This document shows positions 56,701 through 59,931 of a stretch of 64,000 nucleotides of DNA, one piece after another; position 1 is the first letter of the stretch; each line of letters opens with the position of its first letter. Below the pieces are notes generated by a model. The model saw only the letters and a program-made list of their open reading frames with translations. It made no database searches and was not told the DNA's origin. The DNA lies in assembly GCF_001949145.1 (NCBI RefSeq), contig NW_019091452.1, forward strand, positions 576,788 to 640,787, in the 5' to 3' direction. Both the position numbers and the translations under genes were made by a program. The stretch comes from Acanthaster planci (taxonomy: Eukaryota; Echinodermata; Asteroidea; Valvatida; Acanthasteridae).

Positions 56701-58862
56701 ATAAAGGAATTGCTGTTGGGGACATCTCAGAGAGCAAGATTATGTTACGTCAGGTATGGATGTAGCTCGAAAAGGGCACAGAGAAAAGCATGTTAGTAAA
56801 GATGAGCAATTAACCTGCCTGTGGTATCCTGATCTTCATCTACGGCACAGTGTTGCAGTCATGTCTCTGAGACACCTACTTGATTGAAATATGTCGTTGC
56901 ACAGAGAGGCGTCAAGCCAAGTAGTAACGGCATGTGATGCATGTTCGTAAATCCTGGGGGAATGGGGGTACATATCCTTCCATTTTTTAAAGAATGGGGG
57001 ATTGGTTATTTTGTGGTAAAAACGTTCAGCGGATTTTGAAGGATTTTTCAGAGTTTTCAACCACTAAAATGCGTTCAATATCATTCGGAAAAAAGTAAAA
57101 GGAAAGCCATAAATGAACCATTCTGATGCAAGACTCCGCATGAATGTAATACATATCATGGGGGTGCATATCTTTGCATATTTTTAAAATCGGTGGATTG
57201 GCTATTGAATCATCCCCACCCCACGTTTGTTGATCAAAGCGTTCAGCTGATTGTAAAGAATTTTTCAGAGTTTTCAACGACTAAAATGCGTTCAGTAACA
57301 CTCGAAAAAAGAAACAAAGTAGAAAAAGAAGCGCCATAAATAAGCCATTCTGATGCAAGACTCTACATGAATGTAATACATATTACAGAAGTACACCAAT
57401 GGGTGCGTTCGATTAGCTTCCCTGAATACACCAGTGTTACACGAAGGGAAACCTCGAAATAAGGGTAATCGAACGCGGCAGTGTACTTGCCAAGGCATTC
57501 TGGGAAAAGGGTCTAGCCCCCGCCACGTTCCATCATGTACGTCCATGCACGAAACAGTCCATCCGTGACGTCATTACACTCGGGCAGCCTCCAGAGACCC
57601 GCTCGCCAGCCGGGGTAGTAGTGGCTGACACCAGGGCAGGCACGAGATCACGTGATGGTTAAACGAACGCTCTCGTGTCAGTTTGACTTACACGTGTAAG
57701 CTAATCGAACGCATCCATTATCACGAACATCGAAGTCGTCGGAGTCATATGATGTCACCCCCTCGCATTTCAAAATCTCATAGCTGGGCAAGTTATCCTC
57801 TCACCTTTCTCCAATCCCCAGCCCCCAAATTTCCAGCATGGATTCAAACCACTGTGTGTTACTAAATATAAAAAGAATAGAAGAATATAATGCACGAAGG
57901 TACTCTAGACTCAAGACCATGCCTGATTCCTTTTTCTAAATTAGCCTATCGGCATCTTTTGAACTATATCCTGTTCCTGTATTCAAACGGCCAATGGAGC
58001 GGTCAGAAAACTCGGCTTCATAGGCTAAACTTCAGAAATAGATCGTCAGACTCGATAAGTACTGGGCTAAAAGGCTGACCTATTTGGTCCCATTTCAAAA
58101 CCAGTCAGATTTTAGGTTGGATGGTAAATTTTTACTAATGTCAGATATGTATTTCCTTTCAGTCTGTATTATGTCGATGGATATGCCACCTTCTAAGACT
58201 GCGAGGAGAAAACTCTCCAATCCTGGCATTATAAAGCAAAAGTAATGCCAAACCAAACCAAACCAAACAAAACCAACACCACCAAAACCAAACCAAAACC
58301 GAACACCCAAACACATAGTACTGATACTTATTCTTTATTTAACCAGGGTAATTTCTTAAGCCATACCAGTTTAAAAATTGTCCCTCCAAAGGACATGGGT
58401 GAATAAAAAATTAAATGTTCAATTTAGAGTTGTGAGGAAGATTTTGTTATAACTATCCCAAGGGAAACTCATAAAATTGGGCAGGGCTGAGAACCTAGTC
58501 CATATATTAACTTCAGCGGAGTACCAAGAACCTGAGGTTGAAAGAGAGGAAAGAACCACTGCCACCAACTTGGCTGACCCAGGCATGATGCCATCGTAAA
58601 TCAATAAAAAACATCTTTATTCTCTACTAGGGTGGGATTTTTTTTCTCATTTTTTCTCATCGTTTGAAATTAGGTTGAGAGTGCATCTGTGACCACGTGG
58701 TCTGCGGAGCTGCTCATGCCAAAAGCGGAGGCGCTGTATATTGTGAACAGAGAGGGCGCTAGCACTAGCGATGTCGCCTTTGAGGAGGACATGAAGAAAT
58801 TGAATCGAACAGTCACCATGATGAGGAGAAAACTTGGCAGACTAAGCAGTTCATCGACTTGA
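4869..58862 (+). CDS. Giant mosaic LRR G-protein-coupled receptor (GRL101/LGR type C-like), partial at 5' end
   Basis: This gene was assembled from about 42 exons whose phases agree at every junction, ending in a TGA at 58860-58862 and giving about 2,546 residues. Domains with approximate residues: kringle 1-86 and 92-163, PAN 164-256, F5/8C 268-400, 401-555 and 556-716, CTLD 717-853, EGF 854-891, CTLD 892-997, CUB 998-1130, 1131-1258 and 1259-1399, CTLD 1400-1547, LDLa 1585-1872, LRR 1873-2083, 7TM 2084-2414, tail 2415-2546. The family is a plasma-membrane receptor; type C LGRs bind ligands through LDLa and LRR and signal through G proteins. The ligand here is unknown. A signal peptide was not found, so the N-terminus is missing. 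The unbroken reading frame across so many exons argues for a functional gene. The individual domain calls are firm; that they form one transcript is inferred from order, strand and phase and has not been tested against RNA. Confidence 0.85.
5540..7060 (-). mobile_element. LINE (non-LTR retrotransposon) remnant: endonuclease and reverse transcriptase
   Basis: On the minus strand, 7060-6606 encodes pieces of an apurinic-type endonuclease: [44 protein letters not shown] and a KRDHNCIVL end. Further along, 6030-5540 encodes reverse-transcriptase N-terminal motifs: [32 protein letters not shown] and [17 protein letters not shown]. The order, endonuclease before reverse transcriptase, is right for a LINE. 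Stops and frameshifts break both parts and the catalytic YADD region was not seen, so it is dead. It sits inside the first large intron of the receptor, in reverse orientation. Confidence 0.85.
7975..8135. repeat. AACACC/GGTGTT palindromic repeat cluster
   Basis: GGTGTTA-TTTT-TAACACC (8000-8017) is a perfect hairpin, and GTGTTA-TCT-TAACAC (7981-7995) another beside it. The same hexamer recurs near 7960, 8090 and 8120 in both directions. The pattern resembles a small palindromic MITE. Confidence 0.5.
10610..10830 (+). repeat. Dispersed repeat, also present twice near 57017-57390
   Basis: Shared blocks include GAATTTTTCAGA, ACTAAAA.GC.TTCA and AATATCACTC, with GCATGTATATCCCC-like flanks. The two copies near 57 kb lie in tandem. 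The family is not recognised. Confidence 0.6.
12398..12660 (+). repeat. CGACG-rich hairpin repeat, copy 1
   Basis: The core has a 12-bp inverted repeat: CGACGGCACGAC (12466-12477) and GTCGTGCCGTCG (12489-12500) around an 11-base loop. Multiple further GTCG/CGAC units follow. The flank GTACTATTTACGACA is shared with the inverted copy near 14.45 kb. It is far richer in CpG than the surrounding intron. Confidence 0.75.
13775..14062 (+). repeat. Dispersed repeat, second copy at 53392-53702
   Basis: The stretch shares order and blocks with 53392-53702: GCCTAGAG..GGACAG, then CAGTTCAG-like, TCAGGTG.AGTGGAAGGT, ATCAGCTCC and CAACCCACAC. It is probably an old mobile element of unknown class. Confidence 0.65.
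14178..14252 (+). repeat. (AACA/AACG)n tetranucleotide tract
   Basis: A run of ACAA and ACGA units covers about 75 bases, a microsatellite at the edge of the CGACG repeat. Confidence 0.8.
14260..14465 (-). repeat. CGACG-rich hairpin repeat, copy 2 (inverted)
   Basis: This is the reverse-complement relative of the copy at 12398-12660. It shares the GCACGACGCAAGGGAGC core, the GTCGTGCCGTC arm and the flank CGTAAATAGTACACC. Next to it at 14178-14252 is an AACA/AACG tetranucleotide tract. Confidence 0.75.
17742..19698 (+). other. Intron between kringles
   Basis: No gene or clear repeat was recognised in this 2-kb stretch. Short open frames within it have no domain signature. Confidence 0.6.
19699..20037 (+). 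CDS. Kringle domain 2 (exons 19699-19821 and 19933-20037)
   Basis: This second kringle is split at the same place as the first (FSNFG|D) by a phase-1 intron, here only 111 bases. It has the standard six cysteines, with [12 protein letters not shown] at the start, YSCLNW, then [16 protein letters not shown] and a final VAQC. The aromatic PWC motif is kept. The two kringles match in exon plan and probably arose by duplication of a two-exon unit. The exon ends with one base of a TGT codon that is completed in the next exon. Confidence 0.9.
20038..23072 (+). other. Intron before the PAN exon
   Basis: The intron contains a TTTGG-rich low-complexity stretch (about 20620-20765). A sequence near 21780-21930 (AAAGCGAATGC...GGGTTTGGTG) resembles 37355-37490, suggesting a dispersed repeat. 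No coding exon was seen. Confidence 0.55.
23073..23351 (+). CDS. PAN/apple domain exon
   Basis: A single phase 1-1 exon codes for about 92 residues with a PAN/apple cysteine pattern: [16 protein letters not shown], then a spaced CRTFEYRE, then KCILTN. The central helix signature ([11 protein letters not shown] followed by FVCRTFEY) is typical of the family. PAN domains bind proteins or sugars and often accompany kringles, as in HGF and plasminogen. The order here, kringles then PAN, is the reverse of HGF. Confidence 0.8.
23352..25034 (+). other. Intron after the PAN exon, with an eroded SINE
   Basis: Apart from the tRNA-like SINE remnant at about 23941-24010, nothing was recognised. Confidence 0.55.
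23941..24010 (-). mobile_element. Eroded tRNA-derived SINE
   Basis: On the minus strand TGGTCAAGCGG fits the RNA polymerase III A box, followed by TTAAGACGTCTGCACTAG, which matches the SINE at 28.1 kb. The B box region is degraded. Confidence 0.6.
25035..25067 (+). CDS. 33-nt linker micro-exon
   Basis: This short exon has a good acceptor (ttgtccgcag) and donor (GTAAGAC). It fits phase 1-1 between PAN and the first F5/8C domain and encodes [12 protein letters not shown]. It could be skipped without breaking the frame (33 nt), so it is a candidate for alternative splicing. Its only support is splice signals and phase. Confidence 0.6.
25914..28567 (+). CDS. F5/8 type C (discoidin) domain 1 (exons 25914-26167 and 28423-28567)
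   Basis: The first exon begins [17 protein letters not shown] and contains [17 protein letters not shown], the discoidin pattern of W...A..D...WLQ.DF. The second exon supplies [19 protein letters not shown] and ends MRVVAFGC, the closing cysteine of the fold. A phase-0 intron splits the domain. At about 132 residues it is shorter than its two neighbours and lacks the usual DG..W segment before the intron. F5/8C domains bind lipids, sugars or proteins outside the cell. The intron holds SINE sequence at about 28002-28376. Confidence 0.85.
27759..27942 (+). mobile_element. MITE-like element, GGGAC family, copy 1
   Basis: It contains CAATCCCTATACACGCTCCAG and ends with GTCCCATATAGTTTGCTTCA. The same blocks occur at 48540-48690 and, inverted, at about 35515-35690. 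At 48.5 kb the ends GATGTGGGACGGTGGGG and CGCCGTCCCATATCTT form an imperfect terminal inverted repeat. Confidence 0.55.
28002..28376 (-). mobile_element. tRNA-derived SINE pair
   Basis: On the minus strand the A box TGGTCTAGTGG (28160-28150) and B box GGGTTCGAGTCCC (28116-28104) are perfect and spaced as in a tRNA. The ends TCGGT and ACCGA can pair as an acceptor stem. The tail shared with the second copy includes GTATATTAATAAGCACTGTA. That tail is repeated at 28266-28370, where the second copy stops at GGGTGGGACTCC before the tRNA head. It lies in the intron of F5/8C domain 1. Confidence 0.85.
29239..30173 (+). CDS. F5/8 type C (discoidin) domain 2 (exons 29239-29558 and 30029-30173)
   Basis: The domain begins [20 protein letters not shown] and includes [26 protein letters not shown] and a [11 protein letters not shown] strand. 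The second exon reads [22 protein letters not shown]. The phase-0 intron sits at the same place as in domains 1 and 3. The length, about 154 residues, is normal for the family. The donor after domain 2 is GTTAGT, weaker than most in this gene. Confidence 0.9.
29636..29662. repeat. Short perfect hairpin
   Basis: GTGGACTTC (29636-29644) and GAAGTCCAC (29654-29662) form a 9-bp stem with a 9-base loop in the intron of F5/8C domain 2. GTGGACTT recurs about 20 bases later. Confidence 0.4.
31050..32025 (+). CDS. F5/8 type C (discoidin) domain 3 (exons 31050-31384 and 31878-32025)
   Basis: This is the most canonical of the three. It opens [20 protein letters not shown], carries the WLQVDL and GVISQGTG strands, then [10 protein letters not shown] and WRYYKNLDG. 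The second exon has [29 protein letters not shown] and ends LRVEVLGC. The phase-0 split is shared with domains 1 and 2. It is followed by a phase-1 border into the first lectin domain. Confidence 0.93.
32135..32386. mobile_element. MITE with about 75-bp terminal inverted repeats
   Basis: The ends CTACTTATAAGT and ACTTATAAGTAG are inverted, and the similarity continues about 75 bases inward to GATGCTAATATATTATCGTA on the left and TACGATAATATATTAGCATC on the right. The total length is about 250 bases, with no coding capacity. A second diverged copy is at about 46690-46845. It lies in the intron between F5/8C 3 and CTLD 1. Confidence 0.8.
32743..33153 (+). CDS. C-type lectin-like domain 1 (single exon)
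   Basis: One 411-nt exon (phase 1-1) encodes a whole CTLD. It starts [17 protein letters not shown], has YLIGLRA and [13 protein letters not shown] at the core and closes [19 protein letters not shown]. The Ca/sugar-binding EPN or QPD tripeptide is missing, and WND is replaced by KWRT, so calcium-dependent sugar binding is unlikely. The acceptor chosen is the first AG of CAGAGG; using the second would break the frame. Confidence 0.88.
33736..33849 (+). CDS. Calcium-binding EGF-like domain exon
   Basis: A 114-nt phase 1-1 exon encodes [20 protein letters not shown] followed by [11 protein letters not shown] and a last cysteine in DEDCHG. The DINEC start is the calcium-binding EGF signature and all six cysteines are present. 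It sits between two lectin-like domains. Confidence 0.92.
34106..34604 (+). CDS. Degenerate C-type lectin-like domain 2 (exons 34106-34272 and 34454-34604)
   Basis: The first exon reads [20 protein letters not shown] and then [20 protein letters not shown], the helix region of a CTLD. The second has [14 protein letters not shown] and closes [11 protein letters not shown]. The domain is short, about 105 residues: the W-I-G strand and the long loop with the calcium site are absent. A phase-0 intron separates the exons. It is read as a shortened CTLD fold rather than a working lectin. Confidence 0.75.
35266..36587 (+). CDS. CUB domain 1 (exons 35266-35422 and 36346-36587)
   Basis: The first exon starts [14 protein letters not shown] and includes [20 protein letters not shown]. 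The second exon has [21 protein letters not shown] and a YCGT motif after GRY. The intron is phase 2, inside the VVR|FTF strand. CUB modules are extracellular beta-sandwich interaction domains. This one is divergent but keeps four cysteines in CUB-like positions. Confidence 0.75.
35515..35690 (-). mobile_element. MITE-like element, GGGAC family, inverted copy
   Basis: Relative to 27759-27942 this copy is reversed: GTGTGGATAGGGATTG, GGGGGGTACACC and CGTGCCTGGTATA appear in reverse complement. It lies in the intron of CUB domain 1. Confidence 0.55.
36930..37313 (+). CDS. CUB domain 2 (single exon)
   Basis: A 384-nt phase 1-1 exon encodes [20 protein letters not shown], the CUB opening P.P..YP....C.W. 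It continues with [27 protein letters not shown] and RGFRAEFTM. There is an N-terminal extension of about ten residues with two cysteines ([10 protein letters not shown]). The base composition is GC-richer than the surrounding introns, as expected for coding sequence. Confidence 0.87.
37314..38119 (+). other. Intron between CUB 2 and CUB 3
   Basis: The part 37355-37490 resembles 21780-21930. The rest shows nothing recognisable. Confidence 0.5.
38120..38542 (+). CDS. CUB domain 3 (single exon)
   Basis: This exon encodes [19 protein letters not shown], then [25 protein letters not shown] and RFCNN, followed by ISLSF-like and FYAVYQ strands: a complete CUB. The acidic E and D residues in [11 protein letters not shown] fit the calcium-binding CUB subclass. 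Two in-frame phase-1 donors are present, GGTAATT after 38542 and GGTACAT after 38563. The first is preferred; the second would add seven residues. Confidence 0.88.
38543..39186 (+). other. Intron between CUB 3 and CTLD 3
   Basis: The stretch 38700-38810 contains repeated AACGCGTT and TGCGC motifs but no gene or identifiable element. Confidence 0.5.
39187..42668 (+). CDS. C-type lectin domain 3, QPD type (exons 39187-39396, 39772-39856, 42520-42668)
   Basis: Three exons build a full CTLD. Exon one has [40 protein letters not shown] and a YIG end. Exon two has [20 protein letters not shown]. Exon three has [19 protein letters not shown] and QFICKR. The QPD tripeptide plus NWHD (a WND variant) are the residues that bind calcium and galactose-type sugars in this family, so of the receptor's three CTLDs this is the one most likely to bind sugar. 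The phases (1 and 2) match only with the acceptor at 42518-42519. The large last intron holds tandem repeats and a possible duplicated exon. Confidence 0.88.
40420..41060 (+). repeat. Tandem repeat, about 185-bp unit, four copies
   Basis: The marker AAGATGGCCGCCCC or its variants recurs near 40449, 40627, 40817 and 41000. Each unit also has ACTGGAAAATCACTAAAA-like and ATTCACTGGTGATGATGAAA-like blocks. Copies have diverged, so the array is old. Confidence 0.8.
41650..41820 (+). pseudogene. Duplicated CTLD-tail-like pseudo-exon
   Basis: Two direct copies (about 41651-41740 and 41741-41820) share GGCAAGCCACTTTGCCTAAT and GGAATGATGCATGCAAG. The second copy, read after an AG at 41742-41743, encodes [20 protein letters not shown] followed by ICL, which looks like the WND...C...IC end of a C-type lectin domain. 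It is in phase with the preceding CTLD exon but its GTAAGT donor (41901) leaves phase 0, which no nearby exon accepts. The first copy has an in-frame stop. It could be a relic of an exon duplication or chance. Confidence 0.35.
42230..42445 (-). repeat. Inverted copy of the 185-bp repeat
   Basis: ATCATCACCAGTAAA, GGGGCGGCCATCTTGAA and TAGACTTTCTGCCTGTCACT are the reverse complements of blocks at 40378-40570. With the tandem array it could fold into a long stem in the pre-mRNA just before CTLD 3's last exon. Confidence 0.75.
42816..43007 (+). CDS. Linker exons between CTLD 3 and LDLa 1 (42816-42881, possibly 42963-43007)
   Basis: The first exon (66 nt, phase 1-1) encodes [20 protein letters not shown], a Ser/Thr/Pro-rich stretch that looks like a flexible, perhaps O-glycosylated, stalk. 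The second candidate (45 nt, phase 1-1) encodes [15 protein letters not shown] and uses a GTTGGT donor. Both lengths are multiples of three, so either can be skipped without a frame change. The second is less certain. Confidence 0.5.
43103..43360 (+). CDS. LDLa domain 1 with a long insert
   Basis: The 258-nt phase 1-1 exon opens with [20 protein letters not shown], which looks like the front of an LDLa repeat. After about 30 polar residues it closes with [20 protein letters not shown] and [10 protein letters not shown]. The calcium-box residues D-G-S-D-E are intact in the second half. Either this is one LDLa with an insert or a broken repeat followed by a whole one. A GTGACC at the end of the first part could act as a cryptic donor. 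Confidence 0.75.
43361..44004 (+). other. Intron between LDLa 1 and LDLa 2
   Basis: No exon, repeat or RNA gene was recognised. Confidence 0.5.
44005..44121 (+). CDS. LDLa domain 2
   Basis: A 117-nt phase 1-1 exon encodes [20 protein letters not shown] and then [15 protein letters not shown]. All six cysteines and the D..DCKDESDE calcium-binding box are present, so this is a canonical LDL-receptor class A repeat. Flanking introns carry nothing recognised. Confidence 0.95.
44432..44548 (+). CDS. LDLa domain 3
   Basis: A 117-nt phase 1-1 exon encodes [20 protein letters not shown] and then [17 protein letters not shown]. The six cysteines are kept, but the SDE box reads as TRWEDE, a small variation in the calcium site. 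It ends with T of a serine codon completed in the next exon. Confidence 0.9.
44549..46060 (+). other. Intron between LDLa 3 and LDLa 4
   Basis: Open frames at 45188-45514 (+) and 45396-45764 (-) have no domain signature. Nothing was recognised. Confidence 0.5.
46061..46198 (+). CDS. LDLa domain 4, degenerate
   Basis: A 138-nt phase 1-1 exon encodes [20 protein letters not shown] and then [19 protein letters not shown] with a final FC. The six cysteines are spaced as in LDLa repeats, but the D.SDE calcium box is lost. The exon is 21 nt longer than its 117-nt relatives. Confidence 0.82.
46475..46591 (+). CDS. LDLa domain 5
   Basis: A 117-nt phase 1-1 exon encodes [20 protein letters not shown] and then [15 protein letters not shown]. 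The calcium box reads D.CPKGEDE, a common acceptable variant. The acceptor (tttaatag) is AT-rich but in phase. Confidence 0.9.
46592..47856 (+). other. Intron between LDLa 5 and LDLa 6
   Basis: The partial MITE at 46690-46845 is the only item recognised. Confidence 0.5.
46690..46845. mobile_element. Partial MITE, relative of 32135-32386
   Basis: It shares AGAAGGCTCGAA.GAGCCTCA-type internal sequence and the block AATATATTAGCATCACAGTT through GCTATTTTGCTGCACA with the element at 32.1 kb. The outer left inverted repeat is missing. Confidence 0.7.
47857..47973 (+). CDS. LDLa domain 6
   Basis: A 117-nt phase 1-1 exon encodes [20 protein letters not shown] and then [15 protein letters not shown]. 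The six cysteines and D..QCPNGDDE box are intact. It is the last LDLa before the LRR N-cap, the position used by the single LDLa of relaxin receptors. Confidence 0.93.
48419..49842 (+). CDS. LRR N-terminal cap and first repeat (exons 48419-48527 and 49750-49842)
   Basis: The first exon starts [19 protein letters not shown], the C-P..C.C....C pattern of LRR N-caps, and runs on to LLPTQARL. The second reads [20 protein letters not shown] and DFPYLALL. The donor matters: a strong GTAAGT at 48475 ends in phase 0 and cannot join the next exon, which must start in phase 2. The GTAAGC at 48528 ends in phase 2, joins cleanly and gives the P..TR-like PTQARLIKL expected after an N-cap. I chose the second donor. 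Confidence 0.75.
48540..48690 (+). mobile_element. MITE-like element, GGGAC family, copy with clearest inverted ends
   Basis: Left end AAGATGTGGGACGGTGGGG and right end GCCGTCCCATATCTT are inverted relatives. The middle has CCCAATCCCTATACACACTG. A partial copy with the same left end is at about 61564-61630. The element starts only a dozen bases after the donor chosen for the LRR N-cap exon. Confidence 0.65.
50034..54421 (+). CDS. LRR array: six 72-nt phase-2 exons
   Basis: The exons are 50034-50105, 51790-51861, 52243-52314, 52829-52900, 53868-53939 and 54350-54421. Each is exactly 72 nt, begins and ends in phase 2 and encodes 24 residues of the LRR type, for example [19 protein letters not shown] and [19 protein letters not shown]. 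This one-repeat-per-exon plan is that of LGR and relaxin receptor genes. The consensus N of LxxN.I is lost in several repeats ([16 protein letters not shown]). The repeats form the curved ligand-binding surface in the family. I found no further exon of this size in the gaps. Confidence 0.9.
50106..51789 (+). other. Intron between LRR exons 1 and 2
   Basis: No LRR exon was accepted here. A 72-nt stretch at 50519-50590 has AG/GT borders but an in-frame stop. Nothing else was recognised. Confidence 0.55.
53392..53702 (+). repeat. Dispersed repeat, relative of 13775-14062
   Basis: It lies between two LRR exons and shares GTCAGGTG.GAAGTGGAAGGT-type blocks with the copy at 13.8 kb in the same orientation. 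The element type is unknown. Confidence 0.65.
54543..55534 (+). CDS. LRR C-cap and rhodopsin-like 7-transmembrane domain (single exon)
   Basis: A 992-nt exon begins with the C-cap [18 protein letters not shown] and the hinge [16 protein letters not shown], the conserved entry to LGR/GRL101 transmembrane domains. Seven hydrophobic segments follow. TM1 has [14 protein letters not shown]2 [10 protein letters not shown]3 ends [13 protein letters not shown] (a D-R-F form of the DRY motif), TM6 has [10 protein letters not shown] and TM7 [13 protein letters not shown], the NPxxY region as NPYLY. Conserved cysteines before TM3 (VLCK) and in loop 2 (GVCLAL) can form the usual disulfide. Codons are GC-rich compared with flanking introns. 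It signals through G proteins in the family; the coupling here is not predictable. Confidence 0.97.
55535..56544 (+). other. Intron after the 7TM exon
   Basis: AT-rich sequence with no recognised exon or repeat. If the transcript read through the donor at 55535, the protein would end after seven more codons (stop at 55558-55560). Confidence 0.55.
56545..58862 (+). CDS. Cytoplasmic tail with a kinase catalytic-loop-like segment (exons 56545-56753 and 58674-58862)
   Basis: The first exon joins the 7TM exon in phase 1 and encodes [20 protein letters not shown], then [20 protein letters not shown] and [14 protein letters not shown]. The last stretch resembles the kinase pattern LH..GI.H.D....NI.L: the aspartate is kept, HRD becomes VGD, and the metal-binding asparagine becomes lysine. 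The second exon continues [20 protein letters not shown] and [20 protein letters not shown] and ends at TGA 58860-58862. The glycine-rich lobe, VAIK lysine and DFG are not seen, so an active kinase is unlikely. The exons are well supported by phase; the kinase resemblance is inference. Confidence 0.75.
57017..57390 (-). repeat. Two tandem units of a dispersed repeat
   Basis: The two units, about 220 bp apart, share TTTTTCAGAGTTTTCAAC, CTAAAATGCGTTCA and CCATTCTGATGCAAGACTC. A third relative is at 10610-10830. It lies in the last intron of the receptor. Confidence 0.75.
57398..57719. mobile_element. MITE with 22-bp terminal inverted repeats
   Basis: The left end AATGGGTGCGTTCGATTAGC and the right end GCTAATCGAACGCATCCATT are inverted repeats with one mismatch over 22 bp. 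The 322-bp element is GC-rich (for example GACCCGCTCGCCAGCCGGGG) and has no coding capacity. It directly follows the tandem repeat units in the last intron. Confidence 0.75.
58245..58310 (+). repeat. (CCAAA)n low-complexity tract
   Basis: CCAAACCAAACCAAAC units run for about 60 bases in the last intron, a pentanucleotide microsatellite. Confidence 0.8.
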
Positions 58863-59123
58863 AGAAATACTTCTGTAGATCCCAACAATTACTTTAGACT
58901 GCATAGTTTTGCAGGTGCAAGTTTTTCCAACGGGATAATGCTTGTTATTGGGATAACCTTGCTATTTGGTTGTACGGACAACTTTGAACAACGTACTTTT
59001 TGTAAGAAAAACAGAGGCACTTGGAAAGCTTGGAAATGGCCGGCTAGATTAGGAAATGGAGCATTAAAGGCAGACATCTGATATTAATTATTTACGTTGC
59101 TTTACCGATGCTTTAGCGTGAAA

Positions 59124-59931
59124 ATTAAATGTTTAATGCCTAAAGTTCTCTCGACTGTTGTGAAGCAGATTTTACACCCGGTTTGAAATTTCAGCCGGTC
59201 GTGATTTTATAATCAGTACTTGACAGTTGGATATTTCGTTGTTGTTTTCACGAAACACAAAAAAAAACGGAAAATCGATTTTTTTCCGATCTGGAGATTT
59301 TCCTAAAATTATACTTCCTTTCATCCAAAGTATAAATAAGCAGAGTTTTAAAGCAAAACGTTCTTTACTATCCTAGTAACTTTAAACAAACAACTAACAA
59401 AAAGCTTAGTCTGTGTTTGTCTCTGTTTTCAAGAAGTGACAAAAAGTCACATCGTTTGCACGGCAAAAATAGAGACAATTCACACAACCCCTGCACGAGT
59501 CTGTGTGTGGACACATGCCTGCAAACGATGTTGCACCTAAACATCTGCGCGCGGGTTGAAATGTTTTCCAAAGTGTTTATCTCGGATTGTCCGTTTGGCT
59601 AGAATTTGAGTTTTTTGTCACTTTGTGAAAACATCAACGATTTTTAAACTGGTTACATGTGAAAATATTTTATAAATATGTTCTTGTTGTTTATTTACAA
59701 CCTTGATTAAAATTCGATGTAATTTGATTGCATACATATTGAGTAATGGGTACTTGTGTAATTAATGGCCGTGGTCTCATGCACTATAAACATTTAGCAG
59801 TGGAAATAATCACATATCCTGCTCTTTGGCTTGAGAAGTGACTTTTGGGAGGTAACCAAGGTTAACGTCTACATACATTCTCCAAGCAAATTTTGCTCGC
59901 AATTTTGCACTTTATATAATGACCCAATAAA
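59124..59931 (+). terminator. Candidate polyadenylation signals of the receptor gene
   Basis: ATTAAA lies at 59124-59129 (about 260 bases after the stop) and AATAAA at 59926-59931 (about 1.06 kb after it). Either could end the transcript. No downstream element was clear enough to choose between them. Confidence 0.3.
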
